Shown here piece after piece: positions 8,317 through 15,972 of a DNA stretch of 64,000 bases. The stretch comes from Streptomyces spinosus (lineage in GTDB: Bacteria; Actinomycetota; Actinomycetes; Streptomycetales; Streptomycetaceae). The translations under genes were made by a program, and so were the position numbers. The notes beneath the pieces were generated by a model. The model had not been told where the DNA came from. It worked only from the letters and a program-made list of their open reading frames with translations, and did no database searches. The stretch is from positions 344,155 to 408,154 of the forward strand of contig NZ_JAINRC010000005.1 in the NCBI RefSeq assembly GCF_020400655.1, written 5' to 3'. The stretch's first letter is position 1; every line of letters begins with the position of its first letter.

Positions 8317-8709
8317 ATGTCGCTCGACGTCTCACCGGCCCTACTCGAACAGGCCGAGCGAGGCGAGGTCGACGAAGCAGCATTCGTCGACTGCGTCCGG
8401 ACCTCCCTGCCCTACGCATGGGAGATGATCAGCTCCCTGGTGGCCCAGCTGAAGGTGGACGGCGGCCCCTTCGCCGACAACCAGACGCCCCCGCCGGACG
8501 AGCAGGCACGCGGTCAGCTGCTGCGTGCGCTCGCGAGTGACGCGATACGCGGCGCGTTGCAGCGGCACTTCGGTGTGCGACTGGCCTTCCAGAACTGCCA
8601 CCGCGTGGCGGTGTTCCCACTGGACGCCTCGGTGGACGAGACGTTGGCCCGCTTCACGTCGGTGCGCAGCCAGTTGCTCAACCAGTCGCCGGAGCTCCGG
8701 GACTGCTGA
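8317..8709 (+). CDS. conserved Streptomyces protein, SCO5389-like
   Basis: 130 residues from the ATG at 8317 (GAGAGGAG upstream). It begins MSLDVSPALLEQAERGEVDEAAFVDCVR, is acidic and helical, and has no signal peptide or membrane segment. The mid-region LPYAWEMISSLVAQL and the end VAVFPLDASVDETLARFTSVRSQ look like a conserved compact fold. I recall the family being named after the S. coelicolor neighbour of nucS. Its function is undescribed as far as I know. Divergence from nucS and the inverted repeat between them hint at shared regulation. Confidence 0.88.
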   Translation: MSLDVSPALLEQAERGEVDEAAFVDCVRTSLPYAWEMISSLVAQLKVDGGPFADNQTPPPDEQARGQLLRALASDAIRGALQRHFGVRLAFQNCHRVAVFPLDASVDETLARFTSVRSQLLNQSPELRDC

Positions 8710-8827
8710 CGCGCGGTTCCGGTACGGCCCGGACGGACAGCCGCCGGCTTGCCGCTCCACCCGCGGGGGAGGTGCATCGAGACCCAGGGCGGCAAGCCCC
8801 CCAGGCGGCCCCCGCGCGGCGGGCCGG

Positions 8828-9856
8828 TCAGCGCAAGTGGGGCAGCACCTCGGCGCCCAGGCGCCGTAGGTTCTCCTCCGTGGCTGCGAGGTCGCCCGAG
8901 CCCTCCACCAGGAGGGCGAAACGGGAGATGCCGGTGCGCTCCGAGGTCGCCGCGAGCCGGTCGGCGGCGAGCCGCGGGGTGCCCACCGGGTGCAGTCCGC
9001 AGAGCAGTTCGGTGTAGGCGTACGGGTCGCGCATCGCGCGCGCCCGTCCGTCCACCGTCACATGCGCGTCCAGGCCCTGCCGCAGCCACCCGGGCATCGC
9101 CTTCAGCAGCGTCTCCACCGCGTCCGTGCGCCGGTCGGCGAGCTGGCAGACCCCGGCGGAGACATGGGCGGCGCCCGCGATCTCCTCCGCGGGCCGGCCC
9201 GCCGCGCGGGCGCAGCGCCGCCAGAGGGCGACCATCTCGGCCTTCTCCTCGTCCCCGACGTGCATGCCGAGCAGCATCGGCAGCCCGCGCTCGGCGGCCA
9301 GCCGTACGCTCGCCGGTGAGGTGCAGGCGAGGACGACCTCGGGGCCCGGCGCGTCCGTCAGGGCCTCCGTCGGGCGGGGGACGACCGGCACCTCGCGGAA
9401 GGCGTAGCGCTTCCCGGAGGCCGCCACGGACGGCTCGCCCAGCCAGCGCAGCAGCAGATCGAGTGACTCCGGGAACCCGTGTTCGTACGCCTCCAGTCCC
9501 GCGCCGAACACCTCCAGGTCCACCCAGGGGCCGCCGCGCCCGACGCCCAGCGTGAACCGCCCGCCACTGGTCAGGTGCAGCAGGGCGGCCTGCTCGCCGA
9601 GGGCGACCGGGTGGGCCGTGGGCAGTACGCTGACGGCCGTGCCGACCCGGATGCGGCGGGTGCGGCCGAGCAGCAGCGCGGCCAGGGTGACCGCGGACGG
9701 GCATGTGCCGTACGGCACGAAGTGGTGCTCGGCGAGCCAGACCGCGTCCAGCCCGGACTGCTCGGCGACCTCCGCCGAGCGGACGGCCCGGTGCAGGGCC
9801 TCCCCCGGACCCTGGCCCGGGAACTGGGCCGCCAGCACAAAACTTCCTACGTGCAT
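8828..9856 (-). CDS. LLM-class flavin-dependent oxidoreductase (luciferase-like)
   Basis: 342 residues from the ATG at 9856, which follows AAGGAAGCAGGAA. The protein starts MHVGSFVLAAQFPGQ and has the luciferase-like TIM-barrel signatures: LDAVWLAEHHFVPYG near residues 35-50, LGRTRRIRVGTAVSVLPTAHPV, and SGGRFTLGVGRGG. These bind reduced F420 or FMN. Family members are monooxygenases or F420-dependent dehydrogenases acting on small or polyketide substrates. The substrate cannot be inferred. It stands alone, convergent with the 8317 gene. Confidence 0.93.
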   Translation of the reverse strand: MHVGSFVLAAQFPGQGPGEALHRAVRSAEVAEQSGLDAVWLAEHHFVPYGTCPSAVTLAALLLGRTRRIRVGTAVSVLPTAHPVALGEQAALLHLTSGGRFTLGVGRGGPWVDLEVFGAGLEAYEHGFPESLDLLLRWLGEPSVAASGKRYAFREVPVVPRPTEALTDAPGPEVVLACTSPASVRLAAERGLPMLLGMHVGDEEKAEMVALWRRCARAAGRPAEEIAGAAHVSAGVCQLADRRTDAVETLLKAMPGWLRQGLDAHVTVDGRARAMRDPYAYTELLCGLHPVGTPRLAADRLAATSERTGISRFALLVEGSGDLAATEENLRRLGAEVLPHLR

Positions 9857-10089
9857 CGCATTTCCTGCTTCCTTGGCTCCGACCCGGAGCTCCCCCACCC
9901 GGCATAACCGTCTGACACGTGCCCAGGACACGGCCTGGCCGGAGGGATTTACGGATTGTCTGCAGAATGGGTCGCACGGGAGGGGGACTTGTACGGGTTG
10001 GTTCCCTGCCCCTACTCCACGCCTACCCGCCCCGGCGGCGCGTAGGCTGGACGGAGCCGAGCTTCCCGTACAGCCCCGAGAGGTGTCCC

Positions 10090-10422
10090 GTGTCCCCGCG
10101 TCGCAACCGACCGAAGGCAGCCGGATCGTCGGGCCGGAGCGCCGAGGACGACCCCGCCGGCCGGTACGGCGGCTGGCAGTCCACGGAGAGCTGGCAGGGC
10201 GAGGAGTGGAGCGTGCGCCACGTCGCCGGGGCCGGCGCGCAGGGGAAGACCTACCGCTGCCCGGGCTGCGACCAGCTGATCCCCTCCGGCGTCCCGCACG
10301 TGGTGGCCTGGCCGGAGTACGCGGGCGTCGACGACCGCCGGCACTGGCACAAGGCCTGCTGGAACGCGAAGGACCGCCGCACCTCGCGGGTGCAGCGGTC
10401 CCGTAACGCGCCGAGGTTCTGA
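10090..10422 (+). CDS. small Cys/His zinc-binding-like protein
   Basis: 110 residues from the GTG at 10090 (AGAGGTG upstream). The N-terminus is basic and disordered. A compact C-terminal half carries Cys57-x2-Cys60 (YRCPGCDQ) and His85/His87/Cys90 (HWHKACW), a plausible zinc-ribbon-like site. Orthologues are widespread in Streptomyces and often carry the misleading label ATP/GTP-binding protein. I see no P-loop here. The basic tail NAKDRRTSRVQRSR suggests nucleic-acid contact, which is inference. Confidence 0.85.
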   Translation: MSPRRNRPKAAGSSGRSAEDDPAGRYGGWQSTESWQGEEWSVRHVAGAGAQGKTYRCPGCDQLIPSGVPHVVAWPEYAGVDDRRHWHKACWNAKDRRTSRVQRSRNAPRF

Positions 10423-10479
10423 GCCGTACGTCCACCCGGCCCGGCTCTCACCAGCCCCGGCTCTTGCACGTCCCGGTTC

Positions 10480-11364
10480 TTACACGTCCCGGTTCTGGAG
10501 CAGCGCGTACGCGCCCGCGTACACCGCCGCCGTCAGGACGAGCATGATCCACAGCGGGTCCCAGCCGGACGGGCCGGACTCGGTCAGGGAGTTGGTGTAG
10601 AACACGCTCAGCTGGTTCGGGATCGAGTACTCGAAGAGCCACTCGCGCACCTTGTCCAGCGACTCCGCCACCATGAACAGCGCGAGCACCAGCGGCGCGA
10701 GCACCACGCCGATCATGATGGTGATGGCGCCCGCCGAGTGCCGGATGACCGAGCCGATGAGCAGCGAGAGCAGGCCGAGCAGCGCCATGTAGAGGCTGAC
10801 GCCGACGGTGGCCTTCAACCAGTCGCCGCCGCTCGGGGTGCGGGCGCCGGTGTCCCCCAGCAGGGACGCGTGGACCATGGCCACGAAGCCGGACGTGACC
10901 AGGGTGACGGCGAAGGCGACGGCGAAGAACACGATCGACTTGGCGGCGAGCACCCGGCCCCGGCTGGGGCACGCGGTCATCGTCGTCCGGATCATGCCGG
11001 TGCCGTACTCCGACGCCGTGGTCAGCACACCGAGGGTGATGACGCAGATGCTGCCGAGGAGCAGGCCGAAGAAGCCGAACGACAGCGGGTTCTCGCCGGA
11101 CAGGCTGGTGGAGTCGGAGTTGGCCTCGACCAGCGCGCCGGTCAGCAGGCCGATGCCGACGACGAGCAGCACGAAGACGCCGAGCGTCCACATCGTGGAG
11201 CGCACCGACCTGATCTTCGTCCACTCGGAGGCCAGCGCGTGCCCGAGGTGGGTGCGCACGACCGGGATGGGCGAGGTGTAGCCGGGGTACGGCCCGCCGG
11301 GCGCCGCCTGCCAGTCAGGCGCGGCGGCCGGGGCCTGCGGCATGGGGGGCTGGTGGGTGCTCAT
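10480..11364 (-). CDS. ABC transporter permease (ABC-2 type)
   Basis: 294 residues from the ATG at 11364, overlapping the stop of the ATPase gene by 4 bp. About 55 Pro/Ala-rich cytoplasmic residues precede EWTKIRSVRSTMWTL, the typical entry to a DUF6/ABC-2 permease. About six hydrophobic segments follow, and the conserved loop ASEYGTGMIRTTM matches the paralogue at 12844 (VSTEYSTGMIRASL). With the 11361 ATPase it forms one exporter. The substrate is unknown; related pairs export antibiotics, lantibiotic-like peptides or stress signals. Confidence 0.93.
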   Translation of the reverse strand: MSTHQPPMPQAPAAAPDWQAAPGGPYPGYTSPIPVVRTHLGHALASEWTKIRSVRSTMWTLGVFVLLVVGIGLLTGALVEANSDSTSLSGENPLSFGFFGLLLGSICVITLGVLTTASEYGTGMIRTTMTACPSRGRVLAAKSIVFFAVAFAVTLVTSGFVAMVHASLLGDTGARTPSGGDWLKATVGVSLYMALLGLLSLLIGSVIRHSAGAITIMIGVVLAPLVLALFMVAESLDKVREWLFEYSIPNQLSVFYTNSLTESGPSGWDPLWIMLVLTAAVYAGAYALLQNRDV

Positions 11365-12722
11365 CGGGCGTCCTCGGGCTGGGTCGGGTCGGCGGGGGCG
11401 GGGGCCGCGTCGGCGGCCGGGCTCGTGGCGGGGGCCGGGGGAGCCGCCTTGACCAGGGCGGGCGGCGGGCTCTGCGGCGCCTCCCCGGCGGCGGGAGCCT
11501 GCGGCGCCTGCCCGGCCGGCTGAACCGGTGCCGGCGCCTGTGCCGGGGCGCCGGGCTGCGCGTACGGGTTGGCCGCTCCCGCCGGGCCACCGGGCGCCGT
11601 GCCCGCGGCCGTGCCCGGTGCGCCGTACCCGGCCGCCGGGGCGCCCCCGTACGGGCCCGCCGGAGGCATCCCGAAGGGCTGGCCGCCCTGCTGGGGCGGC
11701 GGCGGGGCGTACCAGCCGGGCTGGCCCTGGCCCGGTACCGGCACGGGCGGCTGGACGCCGGGCGGCAGCGGCTGCTGCAGTCCCGCCTTCTGGTCGATGG
11801 TGGAGCGGTAGTCCACGGCGCCCTGCGTCATCCGCATGTACGCCTCCTCCAGCGAGGCCTGGTGCGGGGACAGCTCCCACAGCCGGACGCCCGACTCGTG
11901 CGCGAGGTCGCTGATCCGGGGCAGCGGCAGTCCGGTGACCCGGAGCGCTCCGTCCTGCTCCGGCAGCACGTGGCCGCCCGCCTCGGTGAGCGCGGAGGAC
12001 AGCTTCTCGCGCAGCTGCGGCTCGGTGTCCGGCGTGCGCACGCGCGCGAAGTCGGCGGAGTTGGCCGAGATGAAGTCCGTGACGCTCATGTCGGCGAGCA
12101 GCTGCCCGCGCCCGATGACGATGAGGTGGTCGGCGGTCAGCGCCATCTCGCTCATCAGGTGGGAGGAGACGAAGACCGTACGGCCCTCGGCGGCGAGGGC
12201 CTTCATCAGGTTGCGGACCCAGAGGATGCCCTCGGGGTCGAGGCCGTTGACCGGCTCGTCGAAGAGCAACACCTGCGGGTCGCCGAGCAGCGCGGCGGCG
12301 ATGCCGAGGCGCTGGCCCATGCCGAGCGAGAAGCCCTTGGAACGCTTTCTGGCCACGTCCTGGAGGCCGACCACGCCGAGCACCTCGTCCACGCGCCGGG
12401 CCGGGATGCCGGACAGCTGGGCGAGGCTCAGCAGGTGGTTGCGGGCGCTCCGGCCGCCGTGCACGGCCTTGGCGTCGAGCAGCGCGCCGACCTGCCGGGG
12501 GGCGTTGGGCAGCTTGCGGTACGGGTAGCCGCCGATGGTGACGGCCCCGGAGGTGGGGTTGTCCAGCCCCAGGATCATCCGCATCGTCGTGGACTTGCCC
12601 GAGCCGTTGGGCCCGAGGAAGCCGGTCACGGCTCCTGGCCGCACCCGGAAGGAAAGGTTGTACACGGCGGTCTTGTCGCCGTAGCGCTTGGTCAGGCCGA
12701 CAGCCTCGATCATGCTCCGCAC
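11361..12722 (-). CDS. ABC transporter ATP-binding protein with long Pro/Gly/Ala tail
   Basis: 453 residues if translation starts at the GTG at 12722. The internal ATG at 12713 aligns with the paralogue's start but has GGAG only 1-2 nt upstream. The ABC domain has Walker A GPNGSGKST (37-45), the signature SLGMGQRLGIA and Walker B VLLFDEPVNGLDPEG, followed by the SSHLMSEM H-loop. About residues 325-453 are an unusual Pro/Gly/Gln/Ala-rich tail absent from the paralogue at 13622. The gene is coupled to its permease by a 4-bp overlap. Confidence 0.95.
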   Translation of the reverse strand: MRSMIEAVGLTKRYGDKTAVYNLSFRVRPGAVTGFLGPNGSGKSTTMRMILGLDNPTSGAVTIGGYPYRKLPNAPRQVGALLDAKAVHGGRSARNHLLSLAQLSGIPARRVDEVLGVVGLQDVARKRSKGFSLGMGQRLGIAAALLGDPQVLLFDEPVNGLDPEGILWVRNLMKALAAEGRTVFVSSHLMSEMALTADHLIVIGRGQLLADMSVTDFISANSADFARVRTPDTEPQLREKLSSALTEAGGHVLPEQDGALRVTGLPLPRISDLAHESGVRLWELSPHQASLEEAYMRMTQGAVDYRSTIDQKAGLQQPLPPGVQPPVPVPGQGQPGWYAPPPPQQGGQPFGMPPAGPYGGAPAAGYGAPGTAAGTAPGGPAGAANPYAQPGAPAQAPAPVQPAGQAPQAPAAGEAPQSPPPALVKAAPPAPATSPAADAAPAPADPTQPEDAR

Positions 12723-12843
12723 CCATCGAAAGGTTCAGGACAGCGGGGCACACGCCCCCGTAAGGGTTAGGAGGATATCGAGGCGCTGACGGTTCCGCCC
12801 AAAAGAAAGTAAAGCCGGAGGCGACGCCGTGTGACCGCGCCGC

Positions 12844-13617
12844 CTACTGGGCGTCCCGGCGCCTGAGGAGGAGGTAGCCGCCCGCCAGCGCGGCGACCAC
12901 CCACAGCGCCATGATCCCGAGCCCGCCCCAGGGGCCGTAGGGCGTGTCGTCGGCCACGCGCGGCACCACCCGCATGATCCGGCTGCCGGCCTGGTCGGGC
13001 AGGAAGCGGCCGACCTTCTTGGTCGCGTCGACGTTGCCGAGGATGTTGGAGATCAGGAAGAAGAACGGCATCAGGATGCCGAGGGACAGCATCGGCGAGC
13101 GCAGCATCGTGGCGACGCCCATGGAGAACATCGCGATCAGGGTCATGTACAGCCCGCCGCCGAAGACCGCGCGCAGCACACCGGGATCATCGATCGCGGC
13201 CCGGTGCGAGCCCAGCACGGCCTGGCCGAGGAAGAACGCGGCGAAGCTCGTCACCATGCCGACGGCGAGCGCGAGCGCGGCGGCCACCGCGACCTTGCAG
13301 AACAGGAAGGTGCCGCGCCGGGGCACGGCCGCCAGCGAGGCCCGGATCATGCCGGTGCTGTACTCCGTGGAGACCACCAGCACCCCGAACACGATCATCG
13401 CGAGCTGGCCCAGGGTCATGCCCGCGAAACTGACCGCCGTCGGGTCGAAGGAGAACCGCTCCCGCGCGGGCATGTTCGCGAACTGCCGGCTGGACAGCGC
13501 GCAGATGAGCGTCCCGAGGGCGACGGTGACCACCACGGCCAGCGACAGTGTCCACACGGTGGACGCCACCGACCGGATCTTGGTCCACTCGGACCGGATG
13601 ACCTGAACGGCCGCCAT
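12844..13617 (-). CDS. ABC transporter permease (paralogue of 10480 gene)
   Basis: 257 residues with about six membrane segments. Like its paralogue it opens with SEWTKIRSVASTVWTL and contains a VSTEYSTGMIRASL loop, but it lacks the Pro-rich N-terminal extension. The ATG at 13617 lies 4 bp after the stop of its ATPase partner, so both are in one transcript. The two exporter pairs look like a tandem duplication that has since diverged. Confidence 0.93.
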   Translation of the reverse strand: MAAVQVIRSEWTKIRSVASTVWTLSLAVVVTVALGTLICALSSRQFANMPARERFSFDPTAVSFAGMTLGQLAMIVFGVLVVSTEYSTGMIRASLAAVPRRGTFLFCKVAVAAALALAVGMVTSFAAFFLGQAVLGSHRAAIDDPGVLRAVFGGGLYMTLIAMFSMGVATMLRSPMLSLGILMPFFFLISNILGNVDATKKVGRFLPDQAGSRIMRVVPRVADDTPYGPWGGLGIMALWVVAALAGGYLLLRRRDAQ

Positions 13618-13621
13618 GGTC

Positions 13622-14575
13622 TCAGACCCCCTTCCAGCCGGCGCCCCAGTCCTGCGGGGTCGGAGCGGGACCGGCCTGCGCGTGGTACTCCACCGCTTCC
13701 GCCGTCAGCTGCATGAACGCCTCCTCCAGCGAGGCCTGCCGCGGGCTCAGCTCGTGCAGCACGAGCCCGTAGCGCGCGGCCAGCTCACCGATCTGCTCCG
13801 CCTTGCCGCCCGCCACCTCCAGCGCCCCGCCGTCCGCCTCCACGACGGTGATCCCGGCCTGGTGCAGCACGTCGAGCAGCCGCTCGCGCTGGGGGGAGCG
13901 GACCCGCACGTACGACCGCGAGTTGGTCCGGATGAAGTCGGCCATGGAGGTGTCCGCGAGCAGCCGACCCTGTCCGATCACCACCAGGTGATCGGCCGTC
14001 AGCGCCATCTCGCTCATCAGATGACTGGAGACGAACACCGTCCGGCCCTCCGCGGCCAGCGACTTCATCAGGTTCCGGATCCAGTGGATGCCCTCCGGGT
14101 CCAGGCCGTTGACCGGTTCGTCGAACATCAGGATGCGCGGGTCCCCGAGCAGTGCGGCGGCGATCCCGAGCCGCTGCCCCATGCCGTACGAGAACCCCTT
14201 GGCCTTCTTGCGGGCCACCGCGGTCAGCCCCACGGTCTCCAGGACCTCCGCCACCCGGCGCTCCGGGATGCCGTTGCTCTGCGCGAGGCACAGCAGGTGG
14301 TTCCAGGCGCTCCGGCCGCCGTGCACGGCCTTGGCGTCCAGCAGCGCGCCGATGTACGTCAGCGGGTCCCTGAGCCGGTCGTAGTGCGTGCCGTCGATCC
14401 GGACATCGCCGGCGGTGGGGCGGTCGAGCCCGAGGATCATCCGTATGGTCGTGGACTTCCCGGCCCCGTTGGGCCCGAGGAACCCCGTCACGATGCCCGG
14501 CCGGACGGCGAAGGTGAGGTGGTCGACCGCCACCTTCGCGCCGTACCGCTTCGTCAGCCCCTCCAGCTCGATCAT
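13622..14575 (-). CDS. ABC transporter ATP-binding protein (paralogue of 11361 gene)
   Basis: 317 residues, starting MIELEGLTKRYG. Walker A is GPNGAGKST at 34-42; the signature SYGMGQRLGIAAALLG and Walker B ILMFDEPVNGLDPEG are intact, followed by SSHLMSEMALTADH. Its C-terminal part contains the regulatory stretch ELSPRQASLEEAFMQLT, as in exporters of the DrrA/CcmA group. It ends about 25 residues after that, without the long tail of its paralogue. First gene of the four-gene exporter region. The promoter is presumably just upstream of 14575. Confidence 0.95.
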   Translation of the reverse strand: MIELEGLTKRYGAKVAVDHLTFAVRPGIVTGFLGPNGAGKSTTIRMILGLDRPTAGDVRIDGTHYDRLRDPLTYIGALLDAKAVHGGRSAWNHLLCLAQSNGIPERRVAEVLETVGLTAVARKKAKGFSYGMGQRLGIAAALLGDPRILMFDEPVNGLDPEGIHWIRNLMKSLAAEGRTVFVSSHLMSEMALTADHLVVIGQGRLLADTSMADFIRTNSRSYVRVRSPQRERLLDVLHQAGITVVEADGGALEVAGGKAEQIGELAARYGLVLHELSPRQASLEEAFMQLTAEAVEYHAQAGPAPTPQDWGAGWKGV

Positions 14576-14793
14576 GCGGCCACGCTAAGACGGGCTCGGG
14601 GCGGCTGCCACCCGAGCGGGCGCGGCATGCTCCAGCCCCCTCGAACGGCGCGAGGGCGCCGGGGCGGGGCACGGTGGGGGAGACGGTGGTCCAGGACGGG
14701 AGACCACGCGCGGGGTGGCGCGGGGCCCGGGCGGCGCCCCCGGCGGCGACCGGACCGGCGAGGACGACGGCGTCGTGGTGGCCGGCGATGCCG

Positions 14794-14826
14794 AAGGGGC
14801 GGCGGGAACAGGTCCCACCGCCCCTT
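14794..14826 (-). terminator. hairpin downstream of filP
   Basis: Arms AAGGGGCGG / CCGCCCCTT with an inner GGGA/TCCC extension, 24 bp beyond the filP stop codon. It fits as the terminator of the scy-filP transcript. Confidence 0.65.
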
Positions 14827-14849
14827 GAGCGTCGTACGACTGCCCGGAC

Positions 14850-15785
14850 CTACCGGGACTGCTGCGCCGGAACGCCCCGGGAGATCGGCTCGTCGTCGGT
14901 CGACGTGCCGGCCGCGGCGACCGCGGCACCGGTCAGCGTGGCGAGCATCTCGCGGACGTTCGTCAGCTGGGCGTTGATGCTGTCGCGGCGGTTGGTGAGC
15001 GCCGCCAGCTCGCGCTCGGATTCCGAACGGATCCGGTCGGCCTTGGCGTTGGCGTCGGCCACGATGTCCTCGGCCTGGCGCTGGGCGGTCTCCACCGTCT
15101 GGCGGGCGCGGCGCTCGGCGTCGGTGCGCAGCTTCTCCGCCTCCAGGCGAAGCTGCTCGGCCCGGTGCTCGATCTCGGCGAGGCGCTTCTCGGCCTTCTG
15201 CTGACGCGAGGCCAGGTCGCGCTCGGACTGCTCGCGGCGCTTGGCCAGGTTCGTCTCGAAGTCGGCGGCGGCCTGCGCGGCCTTGGCGCGGGTCTCCTCG
15301 AAGAGGGCGTCCGCCTCCTCGCGCTTGGACTGCGCGTCCTTCTGCGCCTCGGTGCGCAGCTGGGCGGCGTCGGACTTGGCCTTCTCGACGATCCGGACGC
15401 CCTCGTCCTCGGCCTTGGCCTTGCGCTCGGCCGCGTACGACTCGGCGTCGTTGCGGACCTGCTGGGCCGCCGACTCGGCGAGGTCGCGGTGCTGCTCGGC
15501 CGCCCTCCGGGCCTCCTCACGCAGCTCCTTGGCCTCTTCCTCGGCCAGGCGCAGGATCTTCTCGACCCGCGCGCCGAGACCCGCGTACGACGGCTCGGCG
15601 TCCGTGATCTGGGCCTGGGCGTTCTGCGTTTCGAGGTGGAGCTCCTCGATGCGCTTCTCCAGGGCGGTGATGCGGGCGAGAGCGCTGTCACGGTCGGAGA
15701 CGAGCTTGGAGATACGTTCGTCCACCTGAGCGCGGTCGTATCCACGCCGCACAAGCTCGAAGCCGTAGGGGGAAGTGTCGCTCAT
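14850..15785 (-). CDS. filP: FilP, intermediate-filament-like coiled-coil cytoskeletal protein
   Basis: 311 residues from the ATG at 15785 (ACAGGAA upstream). It begins MSDTSPYGFELVRRGYDRAQVDERI, the DivIVA-like N-terminal motif of FilP, then forms an almost uninterrupted Ala/Glu/Arg-rich coiled coil from about residue 25 to 280, ending in a short non-helical tail. In S. coelicolor FilP assembles filaments behind the hyphal tip, interacts with DivIVA and Scy, and gives the cell wall its stiffness. The gene lies 187 bp downstream of scy in the same direction. Confidence 0.95.
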   Translation of the reverse strand: MSDTSPYGFELVRRGYDRAQVDERISKLVSDRDSALARITALEKRIEELHLETQNAQAQITDAEPSYAGLGARVEKILRLAEEEAKELREEARRAAEQHRDLAESAAQQVRNDAESYAAERKAKAEDEGVRIVEKAKSDAAQLRTEAQKDAQSKREEADALFEETRAKAAQAAADFETNLAKRREQSERDLASRQQKAEKRLAEIEHRAEQLRLEAEKLRTDAERRARQTVETAQRQAEDIVADANAKADRIRSESERELAALTNRRDSINAQLTNVREMLATLTGAAVAAAGTSTDDEPISRGVPAQQSR

Positions 15786-15972
15786 GGGGTTCCTGTCGAA
15801 TGAGACCGGTGAGTGAGGTGATAAGGGGAATCCTAGGGGCCGAAGCGGTGTGTCATCGTGCAGATACGGTTTTGATCTGGAGAATGGCACTCCATTTGGG
15901 TGGCTGACCGTCGGACGGTTTGCCGAGGAGCCGGGCAAAGCCCCCAGAAGACACCCGAACGTACCTCGTACG

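Noticed and set aside
10480..12753. One long frame joining the ABC permease with an Arg-rich upstream part
   Set aside because: The upstream part is an off-frame reading of the ATPase gene; the real permease starts at 11364 with the 4-bp overlap.
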